From Methanoregula sp. (GTDB lineage: Archaea; Halobacteriota; Methanomicrobia; Methanomicrobiales; Methanospirillaceae): a stretch of 27,302 nt of DNA. The stretch spans positions 2,209 to 29,510 of the forward strand of contig PMDE01000054.1 in assembly GCA_003154335.1 (NCBI GenBank), given 5' to 3'. Shown in pieces: positions 6,117 to 14,381 of the stretch. How positions within the stretch are numbered: the first letter of the stretch is position 1; the number at the start of each line of letters is the position of its first letter. The notes under the pieces are model-generated. The model saw only the letters and a program-made list of their open reading frames with translations. It made no database searches and was not told where the DNA came from. The translations under genes and the position numbers were made by a program.

Positions 6117-8073
6117 TCTTGCGCACCTCCTTACCCCGTTCGCTCTTGTACTCTTTGAAGATGTGCTCGATCAGGTCTGATTTCTTTTCCCGTTCAAGAT
6201 GTGCCTGCTCTGTATGCCATTGTAAAAGAGCCGTCTCAATCATTTCCTTTGCAGCCAGCCCCTGCTTTCCCCGCACCTGGACCCCGGCATCTTTATCCGA
6301 AAGAAGAGGGACACCAATTTCACGGAATGCCGGGAGCATCAGGGAATCACACCCTGCAAGCATCGCCGCAGGCGTAATAACCGCTTTAATCCTGGTTCCT
6401 GCGAGATCGCGGACCACGGTCCTCCCCCATCCATCAAGACGTGAAACGAAAATTATGTCCCCTTCATCGATTCCTGCATCTTCAACAAGCCCACGAACAC
6501 CTTCTTTTGTCAGGGCATCCATCACTTTTACCGGCAGTACCTCCCCGTCCATCGATAGTTCGGCAAACTTCCTGATACGGGCAAGTCGTTTGGAAAGGCT
6601 CCTGGTATAGCGCTCTTCTTTCCGCAATCGTTTTTTAAGACTCTGAATAACAGCATCTTTTTTTACCAGTTCGGTATCTTTTGCCAGCTCAAGGTCCCGG
6701 GAGGTCTGGATCTTCCGGACTCGTGACTGCAGCCTCTGGATTTCGTAGTCCTTTTTCTTAACCTCTTCCTGGAGCTCCCCCACAAACATGCGCAGACGTT
6801 TCACCATCCCATCAAGCACCCGGACTTTCTCGTCATGCCTGACTTCGATACGTACCGGGGGAGAATCGGTTACCGGTAGTGGCGGCGCAGGGTTCATCCC
6901 CCCTATCACCTGATCGAGAGACTGCCCCCGGATAACCCCAGCCCGCACTTCATCAATATCGTGTCCGGGAGGAATTCGCTTGAGAAGGTTCTGGAACCTG
7001 TGCCGGTACTGGCGGTATGCATCCAGCGCAGCGGAGAGTGCGTCCCGCTCATGATCGTTCCCGTATTGAAAAGATGAGGTGAGATCCACTTTTGTCTCAA
7101 CGCTTACGTCCTGCTTTGGGGTATACGCGACCGCAGAAAATGCCCGCCGTATCTTCTCCACAGAATGGGGCATCTCCTGCACGTCTGATGCGATAACCAG
7201 GGGTTTTCCAACGCGGTATAGCGACTCAACAACATCTCCCATCTTCATCTGACGGGAACTGGCAAGATGAAGCAGGTTCCCATCGAGATCGAGCGCCGCA
7301 ACCGCCGTTGTTGTCCCGGGATCGATACCGACGATCAAGTACCGCGGTTTTCCTGAGAGCGGACGGAACCTGATCCTTTCAAGGCGTTTGCCACTGATCC
7401 TTACCTGGACATCTGCGCCGCGGTAAGTTGAGACCGGGACCTGGTCCCGTTTCGCAAAAACCCGGAATGCTACCCTGCTGCACCCGCCAAATGCCCGGGT
7501 CTCCTTCTTCTCGTAACGAAGACCGGCAGCAACGAGAGCCATCTCAATTTCCCTCCCTTTCAACTGGACAGCCCCGTGAATCTTACGGATATACCGGTTC
7601 TGGCTCCACCCACCCTTACCGGGAGAACGGTGCCGGCTAACGATGACCTCACTTTCGTTTTCAAAAGCAATGACTTCCGCCCCTGCTCCCAGGGATGCAA
7701 CCTGGGCAGACGTGCGGGCTTCGGCAAACGGATCGAACCGGTTGAAACTGATATTATAGCGGGCAGCAACTTTCCCCAGTGTCTCTTTGCGTTCCCCACC
7801 AGTCACCTGTACAAGCCGGGTCTGCGGGGGCAACGCCTGCAAAAAGAAAAAAAGGTCGTGCTGGTCAACAGCGATTTCCTGAAGGCTGTCTACAGCGAGG
7901 ATATCCGGTTGTTCTTCATTGAGCATCCGAAAAAGCCGGAACAGTGTAACCTCCGATTCACTTTCAATGGCCTGGCCCTCCATACGGACAAGGGCATATA
8001 CCGGGCGCCGGGAACGGGACCTCACTGAACCTTTGATGATATCGATGCCAAATACCTTTAATCGATCACGCAT
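6109..8073 (-). CDS. DUF460 protein, RNase H-like fold with coiled coil
   Basis: A 654-residue archaeal DUF460 protein. The N-terminal region (KVFGIDIIKGSV, and later LIVGIDPGTTTAVAALDLDGNLL near residue 250) carries the strand-turn pattern with an acidic residue typical of RNase H-like/Holliday-resolvase-like folds. HERDALSAALDAY near residue 340 would supply the downstream acidic residues. A long coiled coil spans roughly residues 415-500 (many Glu/Lys/Arg heptads). The C-terminal ~130 residues (GIDEGDIIFVSRLDGWG, AVITPAAML) form a separate small domain. The family is widespread in Euryarchaeota and its biochemical role is not settled; a nuclease or RNA-linked role is an inference from the fold. 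It overlaps rio2 by 16 bases and thiL by 8 bases, so the three are translationally coupled. Its placement next to RIO2 hints at ribosome or RNA metabolism. Confidence 0.88.
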   Translation of the reverse strand: MRDRLKVFGIDIIKGSVRSRSRRPVYALVRMEGQAIESESEVTLFRLFRMLNEEQPDILAVDSLQEIAVDQHDLFFFLQALPPQTRLVQVTGGERKETLGKVAARYNISFNRFDPFAEARTSAQVASLGAGAEVIAFENESEVIVSRHRSPGKGGWSQNRYIRKIHGAVQLKGREIEMALVAAGLRYEKKETRAFGGCSRVAFRVFAKRDQVPVSTYRGADVQVRISGKRLERIRFRPLSGKPRYLIVGIDPGTTTAVAALDLDGNLLHLASSRQMKMGDVVESLYRVGKPLVIASDVQEMPHSVEKIRRAFSAVAYTPKQDVSVETKVDLTSSFQYGNDHERDALSAALDAYRQYRHRFQNLLKRIPPGHDIDEVRAGVIRGQSLDQVIGGMNPAPPLPVTDSPPVRIEVRHDEKVRVLDGMVKRLRMFVGELQEEVKKKDYEIQRLQSRVRKIQTSRDLELAKDTELVKKDAVIQSLKKRLRKEERYTRSLSKRLARIRKFAELSMDGEVLPVKVMDALTKEGVRGLVEDAGIDEGDIIFVSRLDGWGRTVVRDLAGTRIKAVITPAAMLAGCDSLMLPAFREIGVPLLSDKDAGVQVRGKQGLAAKEMIETALLQWHTEQAHLEREKKSDLIEHIFKEYKSERGKEVRKSG

Positions 8074-8915
8074 CGTATCGCATCCCCGCGATCATACAGC
8101 AGGTTGTATTTCCGTTTGAAAAAGGTGAGGATGTTATCAATGTCACGTTCAAGAATTGACCGGGCATTCTGGTGACTGGTCTCAACCCACTGTGGCCAGT
8201 CGATAATGACGCATTTTCCCTCCTCCATCAGGATGTTGTATTCCGAAAGGTCAGCATGGATAATTCCTTCGCGATAAGCAATTCCAGTACTGCTGAGTAT
8301 CTCATCGAGCACTTCTTTTGGCTCTTCCAAGCGGCAATGATTGAGATTCGGGCCGTTAATCAAAGCCATCACGACCGTGTGACGGTTCTGCCCGATTGGA
8401 AGCGGGACCCGAACCTTTGGGTGAAGGGCGGTAAGAGCCTGAAATTCCCGTTCTGCAGATCTCCGTGATGCAATCAGCCAGGGGCAGTGACCCCCCTCGG
8501 GCATGTATTCCCGGTTGAGCCTTGCGGACGAGAATGAACGTTGCCCGACCCGGTGAAACTTAATCGCCACCGGCCCGAGCCCCAGCGCTTCGTAGACGAC
8601 GGACTCTTTACCTTCACCTATGCGTGATCCAAGCGCTGTAATGGTTCCGTTTCTTGTCAGCGTGAGAAGAGCAAGTGTGTCATATCCGCCAAAAACGAGC
8701 GAGTATCCATCATATGGTACAGGATTGAACCGAACCATTCCCCATTCTATCAGGTGGGAAAGGCGGTAGTTTACTTCTGATTCTGAAAGCCCGGTTGCAG
8801 ATTGGATCTGCTCCAGGGGTACCCAGGAGTATCGTTTCATCCCGCGTTCAAGCGCATGAAGGATGGTTTTTTCATATTTATTCAGGGTGCGGATACGTTC
8901 CGCGGCAATGACCAT
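8058..8915 (-). CDS. rio2: RIO2-type atypical serine/threonine kinase
   Basis: A 285-residue RIO2. An N-terminal winged helix (residues ~10-85, LNKYEKTILHALERGMK and YRLSHLIEWGMVRFN) is specific to RIO2. The kinase domain has the glycine-rich loop IGEGKESVVYEA, the ATP-anchoring lysine in VAIKFHR, the catalytic loop HADLSEYNIL and the metal-binding IIDWPQW. All catalytic residues are present. RIO2 acts in late maturation of the small ribosomal subunit in archaea and eukaryotes. It is the first gene of the operon with DUF460 and thiL. A TATA box very close upstream suggests a very short leader. Confidence 0.96.
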   Translation of the reverse strand: MVIAAERIRTLNKYEKTILHALERGMKRYSWVPLEQIQSATGLSESEVNYRLSHLIEWGMVRFNPVPYDGYSLVFGGYDTLALLTLTRNGTITALGSRIGEGKESVVYEALGLGPVAIKFHRVGQRSFSSARLNREYMPEGGHCPWLIASRRSAEREFQALTALHPKVRVPLPIGQNRHTVVMALINGPNLNHCRLEEPKEVLDEILSSTGIAYREGIIHADLSEYNILMEEGKCVIIDWPQWVETSHQNARSILERDIDNILTFFKRKYNLLYDRGDAIRCVID

Positions 8916-8940
8916 AATCGATAGAGTTGTTATGTGGCAG

Positions 8941-8950
8941 ACTATAAAAT
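8941..8950 (-). promoter_or_regulatory. TATA box for the rio2 operon
   Basis: On the - strand the run ATTTTATAGT lies about 26-35 bases before the rio2 ATG, implying a nearly leaderless mRNA. The same 116-base gap must also hold the promoter of the divergent gene at 9032; the best candidate is the TTAAACATCTTTTATC area around 8991-9006. Confidence 0.45.
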
Positions 8951-9031
8951 CGCATCTTTAGAGGTCATGCAGGGAGATTTTAACACAACCTTAAACATCT
9001 TTTATCATCCAGATCTGATTGGATTTGACGG

Positions 9032-9925
9032 ATGCAGTGCAATAAGTGCAGGAGAGACGCGGTTCTTTTTCAAAAGTATTCCGGTCAGCACCTCTGCGAA
9101 CACCATGTTGAAGCATATGTCGAAGCAAAAGCAAAGCATGAAATCCGTAGAAACCGGTGGATTCTCCCTGGAGATCATATTGCAGTTGTTCTCACTGGGA
9201 ATCCCGGTAGCGCCGCTCTCCTGTATTTTTTAAAAAAGCTGACCAGCCTCAGGCGTGACATAAAGATTTCAGCCATCGCCCTCGATGAAGGAATCACGGG
9301 ATATCACGATACGGGTACGGCCTCGTGGATTGCTGAATCGCTGGAGACGGAATGTTTTACGGGGTCTTTTTTGGAAACATTCGGGGTTACCTTAGATGAG
9401 ATTGCCCACCGGAAAGGCGCCGGAAGTTCGTGCATGTATTGTCGCGTATTCCGGAATTTTTTACTGAACAGGATTGCAAAAGACCAAGGGGTAACGAAAC
9501 TGGCGTCCGCTGAAACCCTTGACGACGACGCGGTGTATGTCCTGAAACATATCCTCGGGGGAACTCCTGAGATACTTATTCATACAGAACGGAATTTCAG
9601 CATTGTTCCCATAATCCGGCCGTTCATCACCCTTCCTTTAAATGAAGTAGAACTCTATACAGGTCTTCACAACCTGAAGTATGAACATTCCACCTGCCCT
9701 TATATGAACAACGCCATAGAGAACGATGTTCGGACATTACTCAACGATTTCACCCTCCGCCACCCTGCAACGAAATACGCACTTCATAATCTTGGAATTC
9801 ACATAAACGAAGAATGCGCCACGATGGCGAATACCGTCTCTGCCTATGAACAATGCGGCGAACCGGCAGACGGAATATGCCAGAGCTGCCGGATACTTTC
9901 TGAGGAGACGGTCCATGGCGCTTAG
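9032..9925 (+). CDS. TtuA/Ncs6-like (TIGR00269) tRNA thiolation protein, degenerate PP-loop
   Basis: A 297-residue member of the TtuA/Ncs6/CTU1 family, which in active members adenylates and thiolates tRNA. The N-terminal zinc finger is intact (C3, C6, C22, H25), as are the C-terminal zinc cysteines (C275, C283, C286). The likely Fe-S ligands C134 and C137 (SSCMYCRVF) and C222 (STCPY) are also present. But the PP-loop, normally SGGKDS, reads TGNPGS at residues 55-60, losing the conserved Lys and Asp. The HNLDDEA motif reads ETLDDDA at 161-167. It therefore keeps the fold and metal sites but may not bind or use ATP normally. Possible explanations are a divergent active form, a regulatory paralogue, or a subunit working with another thiolase. 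It overlaps the next gene by 11 bases. Confidence 0.85.
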   Translation: MQCNKCRRDAVLFQKYSGQHLCEHHVEAYVEAKAKHEIRRNRWILPGDHIAVVLTGNPGSAALLYFLKKLTSLRRDIKISAIALDEGITGYHDTGTASWIAESLETECFTGSFLETFGVTLDEIAHRKGAGSSCMYCRVFRNFLLNRIAKDQGVTKLASAETLDDDAVYVLKHILGGTPEILIHTERNFSIVPIIRPFITLPLNEVELYTGLHNLKYEHSTCPYMNNAIENDVRTLLNDFTLRHPATKYALHNLGIHINEECATMANTVSAYEQCGEPADGICQSCRILSEETVHGA

Positions 9926-11615
9926 GAGAGGTAGAATCTGGAGGGTAATCAGGAATTCTCCCGGTATTCAGATCTCCATCTATTTTATCGCGTTTGCTTT
10001 GCTCATTGTGGTCAATACCTATTTGTTTCATTCCTATTATTCGGTTCTGGAGAACAAACCCCTTTCATGGTCGGAAGCACTCCTTTTCGTCGTCGAATCC
10101 ATGACAACGGTCGGGTCGATTTTGCCGATCTCCAATGATATAACTCGTTTCCTGGCGATCCAGATTATGCTATCCGGCGTAATCATGATCTTTGTTGTCA
10201 TCCCACTTCTCCTTGCCCCATTCCTTTCGGTCCTGCTTGCGCCCACACCTCCCCGGGGGACACCACACCGGCTGTCAAAACATACAGTTGTTATGGGATA
10301 TAATGGGCTGACCAGTTCGGTTATTGACAGCCTGACCATAGCTGATCATGATATTGTCGTCATTGAACAGGACAAAGCAAAAGCTCTTGAAATTGCTACG
10401 CATTACCGGAAACGTGCTTACGTGATCTGGGGGAATTATTCCGATCCAGTAACATGGTCTTCGGCACATTTAGCACATGCCAGCTATGTTGTTATCTGCA
10501 TGGATGAGCGGCAGACGGCCAGTATCGTTCTTGGTATTCGGGAACAGGTGAAGGGTAAGATCATCTCGATTGTGGATAAGCTCTCTTTTGAGCGGTATCT
10601 TCGGTTCGCGGGTGCAGACTTCGTACTTTCCCCCAAACACGAAACCGGTAAGCTCCTGGCACATCACGCATTCCTTAACCCGGGTGGGGATACAGAACCC
10701 GAATTGCCCGGGCTGGAAAGGAGGAAAATCAACCTTCGTCAGGCTCCCGGGCTGGAACTTATGCTTGTTAACATTCCCGTAGTTGGAGGGTGCAATGCTG
10801 CTTACAAATCCCTGTCTGATCTTCACCTTTTTGAGCGGTTCGGGGTTATTGTCCCGTTTCTCTGGAAGGCAGGAAAATTCATCCCATTACCCGGAGATGA
10901 GATTGTTATCGACAACGCGACATCATTGTTCCTGTTCGGAAGAGCTGAATCCATTGTCACAACGATACAGGAAGAGTTCAAAACTGACGGGTGTTCAGAT
11001 ACCCTTGCAGTGATTGCCGGCTTTGGGGACGTCGGGGCAGCCGCATACCAGGAACTCAGGGCTTCTGGCGTCTATTGCATGGTTGTCGATTCGAAGCAGC
11101 AGGCTGTGGAGCAGGTTATCGGCAATGCTGAAGATGAGGCGGTGCTAAAAAAAGCCCGTATCGAAGAGGCCCGGTTCTGTATTGTTGCCCTCAATGATGA
11201 TGATGTAAATATTTTTACAACGCTTATGGCCCGGAACCTGAATCCCGACACACGGGTTCTTGCCCGGGCCAACGAACCGGCATCGGTCGAGAAACTCTAC
11301 CGGGCAGGTGCTGATTATGTTGCCCTCCTTCCCATGATAGGGGGCCAGACGATCGCACGGATAATCCTTGCTGATACGGTCACCATTCTCCTTGAACTTC
11401 CCGACAATGATCTTGTGATCCTCTTACAGGTCTCGAAAACGAATAAAAAACCGCTACAATGGTTTATCAGGAAAACAGGTGTCCGGATTATTGGTATTGA
11501 GGGGTCTGGACGTTCTGTTGTTGCCCCGGACGCCGGGGAGATTTTTACAAACGGGGAAGCGGTTATTGCCATAGGGAGTACCGAACAATTGAAAAAGTTT
11601 ATCCGTTTACTGTAA
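9915..11615 (+). CDS. Two-RCK (TrkA-N) channel-like membrane protein, altered filter
   Basis: About 566 residues. Membrane part: TM1 (ISIYFIAFALLIVVNTYLF), pore helix (WSEALLFVVESMTTVG) and TM2 (FLAIQIMLSGVIMIFVVIPLLLAPF), the layout of a two-TM K+ channel. Two cytoplasmic RCK units follow, the first with VVMGYNG near residue 128, the second with the full Rossmann motif AGFGDVG near residue 372, followed by TrkA-C-type segments. The K+ selectivity filter, normally TVGYGD, reads TTVGSILP at 64-71. The start at 9915 is chosen over the longer 9846 frame because GAGGA lies 8 bases upstream and it limits the overlap with the preceding gene to 11 bases. It lies 13 bases before nadE; the RCK units can bind nucleotides. 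K+ conduction cannot be assumed. Confidence 0.85.
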   Translation: MALRRGRIWRVIRNSPGIQISIYFIAFALLIVVNTYLFHSYYSVLENKPLSWSEALLFVVESMTTVGSILPISNDITRFLAIQIMLSGVIMIFVVIPLLLAPFLSVLLAPTPPRGTPHRLSKHTVVMGYNGLTSSVIDSLTIADHDIVVIEQDKAKALEIATHYRKRAYVIWGNYSDPVTWSSAHLAHASYVVICMDERQTASIVLGIREQVKGKIISIVDKLSFERYLRFAGADFVLSPKHETGKLLAHHAFLNPGGDTEPELPGLERRKINLRQAPGLELMLVNIPVVGGCNAAYKSLSDLHLFERFGVIVPFLWKAGKFIPLPGDEIVIDNATSLFLFGRAESIVTTIQEEFKTDGCSDTLAVIAGFGDVGAAAYQELRASGVYCMVVDSKQQAVEQVIGNAEDEAVLKKARIEEARFCIVALNDDDVNIFTTLMARNLNPDTRVLARANEPASVEKLYRAGADYVALLPMIGGQTIARIILADTVTILLELPDNDLVILLQVSKTNKKPLQWFIRKTGVRIIGIEGSGRSVVAPDAGEIFTNGEAVIAIGSTEQLKKFIRLL

Positions 11616-11628
11616 AGGTGCAATGTGC

Positions 11629-12384
11629 ATGACAACCGATCTCGGATGCCGGATGGGGCAGGTAGAACAGATGATCCGATACACCTACTGGACAAGCGGG
11701 TGTAAAGGAATTGTTGTTGGCCTGAGCGGGGGTGTGGATTCTGCAGTGGCGGCGACATTCTGCTGCCGGGCAGTTGGAGGAAAAAAGGTGCTTGGGCTCA
11801 CTCTTCCCTCAGGAGTAACAAAACCCGAAGACATCGCCGACGCTGCAATGCTCTGCAACCAGCTGGGTATGGAACACCTGGTAATAAGCATTGAACCGAT
11901 ACTCAGGGGATTTCAGGCCATGCCGGATTTTAAAGGATCTGCGTACCTTCTGGGGAACCTTATGGCAAGGATCCGGATGACGGTTCTTTATTATCAGGCA
12001 AACCTCGATAACACTCTGGTCTGCGGAACCTCAAACCGGAGCGAATATATGCTCGGTTACTGCACCAAATTTGGTGATAATGCAGCAGATTTCCAGCCGC
12101 TCCTCCATCTTTTTAAAACAGAGATATATGATATCGCAAAAGAGCTTGGAATTCCTGGACCAATCATCAGAAAGAAGCCATCTGCCGGTTTATGGGAAGG
12201 ACAGAGTGACGAAGAAGAGATCGGTCTTACCTATACAGAAATCGATAATTCGCTCCGCTTGCTTGAACAACAGTCCTGGAAGGCAGCAACAACTACAGAG
12301 GAGAAGGTTCTCGGACTCATTATAAAAAGCGAACATAAAAGAATGGTTGCACCTAATCTTTTAACAGGAGAGAAAAAACCGTAA
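11629..12384 (+). CDS. nadE: NH3-dependent NAD+ synthetase
   Basis: About 251 residues. NadE converts nicotinic acid adenine dinucleotide to NAD+ using ATP and ammonia. The PP-loop is intact (GLSGGVDSAVAA), and further landmarks are GTSNRSEYMLGYCTKFGDNAADFQPL, LFKTEIYDIAKELGIP and KPSAGLWEGQSDE, which form the substrate and ATP sites. There is no glutaminase domain, so free ammonia is the nitrogen donor, as usual in archaea. The start at 11629 has AGGTG 8 bases upstream; an ATG 6 bases earlier (11623) is too close to that site. It is the last gene of the thiolase-like - channel - nadE run. Its 3' end overlaps the convergent isomerase gene by 32 bases. Confidence 0.95.
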   Translation: MTTDLGCRMGQVEQMIRYTYWTSGCKGIVVGLSGGVDSAVAATFCCRAVGGKKVLGLTLPSGVTKPEDIADAAMLCNQLGMEHLVISIEPILRGFQAMPDFKGSAYLLGNLMARIRMTVLYYQANLDNTLVCGTSNRSEYMLGYCTKFGDNAADFQPLLHLFKTEIYDIAKELGIPGPIIRKKPSAGLWEGQSDEEEIGLTYTEIDNSLRLLEQQSWKAATTTEEKVLGLIIKSEHKRMVAPNLLTGEKKP

Positions 12385-13063
12385 GGAATTTTTCCGGGTT
12401 ATTGAGGAACAGGAGGGCATCCTCGTTGCCGACCAGATCGTACAATGGTGCTTTGCAAAGACGGTGGGTTCCCATCCTGCAGCTTGCCCCAAGGTACCGG
12501 ACAGGAGGAAAAACCGGATAGCGGGAGTTTTTTTGAACCGTACCGGAACTCATCTCGTAATAGATGCCCCCCAGGTACTTTTCATAATCCTTATACTCAC
12601 TTTCGAATGCCGTTGACACGATATTTGCCATGGTCAGCGTCCCGTCCGGAGAAGGGTTAATAGTAATATGCCCGTAACCCGGGGGAATAATAACAACATC
12701 ACCGGCATTTGCAGATACCATCACCACATCATCAAGTGCCCGGGACTGGAGAAGATAATGCGCCTGACCTTCAATGACTTCATAGATCTCCGGATAGCCA
12801 ACTCCGGCCGGATTTTTCGGGTGGTAATGCCCTTTTGTCTTCACCCATTCACCACATAGTGTCCGGGAAGGAATAACGGTAACATCATACCGCAGATGGT
12901 GGTAGTGCAACCAGTTCCAGTCAGCATCTGACTTTGCCAGATCCCGGTACATATAATAGAGGGGACCGCTGTACTCGCACGAGGGATCGGCAAGAACGGA
13001 ACGCATATCCTCAGTTGTCCGAACTGCAGGCTGCGGCAGCTCTCCCTCCCATCCAAACATCAC
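12353..13063 (-). CDS. Cupin-type glucose-6-phosphate isomerase (archaeal)
   Basis: A 236-residue cupin-fold phosphoglucose isomerase, the euryarchaeal type unrelated to the bacterial/eukaryotic enzyme. It interconverts glucose 6-phosphate and fructose 6-phosphate. Metal ligands are visible as KGHYHP (two His) with a Glu in PEIYEVIEGQAHYLL, and a further His in PPGYGHITIN. The N-terminal YDVTVIPSRTLCGEWVKTKGHYHP block is diagnostic. It starts inside the stop of the upstream surface-protein gene (ATGA overlap, 4 bases), so the two are co-translated. Its last 32 bases overlap the end of the convergent nadE. This coupling of a cytosolic sugar isomerase to a secreted protein is unusual and suggests shared control, perhaps by the TrmB-like gene upstream. 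Confidence 0.94.
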   Translation of the reverse strand: MMFGWEGELPQPAVRTTEDMRSVLADPSCEYSGPLYYMYRDLAKSDADWNWLHYHHLRYDVTVIPSRTLCGEWVKTKGHYHPKNPAGVGYPEIYEVIEGQAHYLLQSRALDDVVMVSANAGDVVIIPPGYGHITINPSPDGTLTMANIVSTAFESEYKDYEKYLGGIYYEMSSGTVQKNSRYPVFPPVRYLGASCRMGTHRLCKAPLYDLVGNEDALLFLNNPEKFLTVFSLLLKD

Positions 13064-14349
13064 TTTTTCTTACGCATTACAAGTAAATAATAACCGGCCC
13101 CGATACCAACCAGAATGATGACCCCGATGACAACCAGAACCTGGACAACCCCGCCCCATAACGGTTTTGACTCGACATCGACGGTCACGTTGAACGGGTC
13201 AGATACCTGACTATTATCAAGGGAATCATGGTACCGAATTTCTGTACTTAGTGAATATTCCTTAACAACCGCTGTATCAGCGGTACTGACATGGAACCGC
13301 GCGGTAACTTTTTGCCCGGGTTTCAGGTCTCCGAGATACGCAGTATCGTCACTACTCTGGAACGGTTCGACAATTGACAAACGTGCCTGGGCCTGATACG
13401 CTGTCGAATCGCCATTGTTCTGGTATTCAACTTCGATCATACCCTCCGATCCCTGCAGGACATGGACTGTTGGCGAGGTTATACCAAAGCTGATTTTTCT
13501 GCCAACAGGAACTCCTACAGTGTACACAGTGGAAGTAACCACATCCCCATCCCGGTTTTCATACGTAACGATAATATCAACCGGATATATCTGATTTTCT
13601 GCATCATTGGAAACTGCGACTTTATATTTCCCGGTTACAACACCATTTGCCGGGAAATCCCCGATAAAAACACTGTTGTCGGTGGGAATAATAGGGCTTG
13701 CCCCGTTACGAATTACGGTAACCGAAGCCTTTTTTCCATCCTCCGATCCCGCGTTTTTTATCTTCAGGTTCAGGAAGCCTTCACTCCCTACAGTCAGGTT
13801 TTCCGTTCCAGCGTCAGAAACTTCGATCCTGAGTTGTGGCTTGATTTTTATGGTTACCGGAATGGTTTCGTTGACCTGTTTATAGTTGTACTCGAGAACG
13901 TCAGCCGCATCCTGGGTCGATGATCCGAGATAAGAGTACATGATATTGAGTAAGATCTGGTAATTCCCTCCCGTTGCATTAGGTAGTATCTTCACCCGGA
14001 TGGGAACAGTTACCAGGCCGGGGCTTTTTAAATCCCCCACGTTCTGAGGGTCGCTTTTCACAACAACCGGGACGTCCCCTGCTGAAAGTTCAAGGGTGAC
14101 CAGCTTTGCGGTCGTAGGAAGATCATCACGTGTGATGGTGCCTGTCGTTACGAATTCCAGGCTGTTCACCCCGCTATTCTGCACCGTAATGAATATTGTA
14201 GCATCCTGACCCGGGGTAAATTCGTTGGTTCCGGATAGTGCTGCTGACAGCAGGGGACTTCCGCCGACATAGGTTGTCACACCCGTTACCGGTATACAGC
14301 AGATTAGCCAGAGGGCAAGAACAAAGAATATCAGCCGGGAATTTTTCAT
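13060..14349 (-). CDS. CARDB/NEW3-repeat surface protein (COG1361-like)
   Basis: A 429-residue protein with a signal peptide (IFFVLALWLICCIPVTGVT), at least three immunoglobulin-like CARDB/NEW3-type modules and a C-terminal transmembrane anchor. Each module starts with a phrase like GQDATIFITVQNSGVNS, GSEGFLNLKIKNAGSED or GSEGMIEVEYQNNGDST, at about residues 45, 190 and 305. The anchor reads VVQVLVVIGVIILVGIGAGYYLLV followed by MRKKK. It is thus an extracellular protein tethered to the membrane, of the S-layer-associated COG1361 type. Related modules in methanogens often serve membrane complexes or envelope structure; the specific role here is unknown. It overlaps the isomerase gene by 4 bases and is divergent from the TrmB-like regulator, with a palindrome in the promoter region. 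Confidence 0.85.
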   Translation of the reverse strand: MKNSRLIFFVLALWLICCIPVTGVTTYVGGSPLLSAALSGTNEFTPGQDATIFITVQNSGVNSLEFVTTGTITRDDLPTTAKLVTLELSAGDVPVVVKSDPQNVGDLKSPGLVTVPIRVKILPNATGGNYQILLNIMYSYLGSSTQDAADVLEYNYKQVNETIPVTIKIKPQLRIEVSDAGTENLTVGSEGFLNLKIKNAGSEDGKKASVTVIRNGASPIIPTDNSVFIGDFPANGVVTGKYKVAVSNDAENQIYPVDIIVTYENRDGDVVTSTVYTVGVPVGRKISFGITSPTVHVLQGSEGMIEVEYQNNGDSTAYQAQARLSIVEPFQSSDDTAYLGDLKPGQKVTARFHVSTADTAVVKEYSLSTEIRYHDSLDNSQVSDPFNVTVDVESKPLWGGVVQVLVVIGVIILVGIGAGYYLLVMRKKK

Positions 14350-14359
14350 ACACCACCAC

Positions 14360-14381
14360 TGTTGTTATTAGTATAACAACA
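14360..14381. promoter_or_regulatory. Perfect palindromic operator in the TrmB divergent promoter
   Basis: Arms tgttgttat (14360-14368) and ataacaaca (14373-14381) are exact reverse complements around tagt. A partial third copy (ttataaca) begins at 14386. It lies 10 bases before the ATG of the surface-protein gene on the - strand, where it would cover its transcription start, and about 38 bases upstream of the regulator ATG at 14420. Such a site beside a TrmB-type gene is most simply that protein's own operator; this is an inference. Confidence 0.6.

Noticed and set aside
7576..8028. + strand open frame opposite the DUF460 gene
   Set aside because: Antisense to a well supported gene, no recognisable features and no promoter.
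9846..9914. Extended N-terminus of the channel-like protein starting at 9846
   Set aside because: It would overlap the preceding gene by 80 bases, reads polar and Arg-rich, and a good ribosome-binding site supports the start at 9915.
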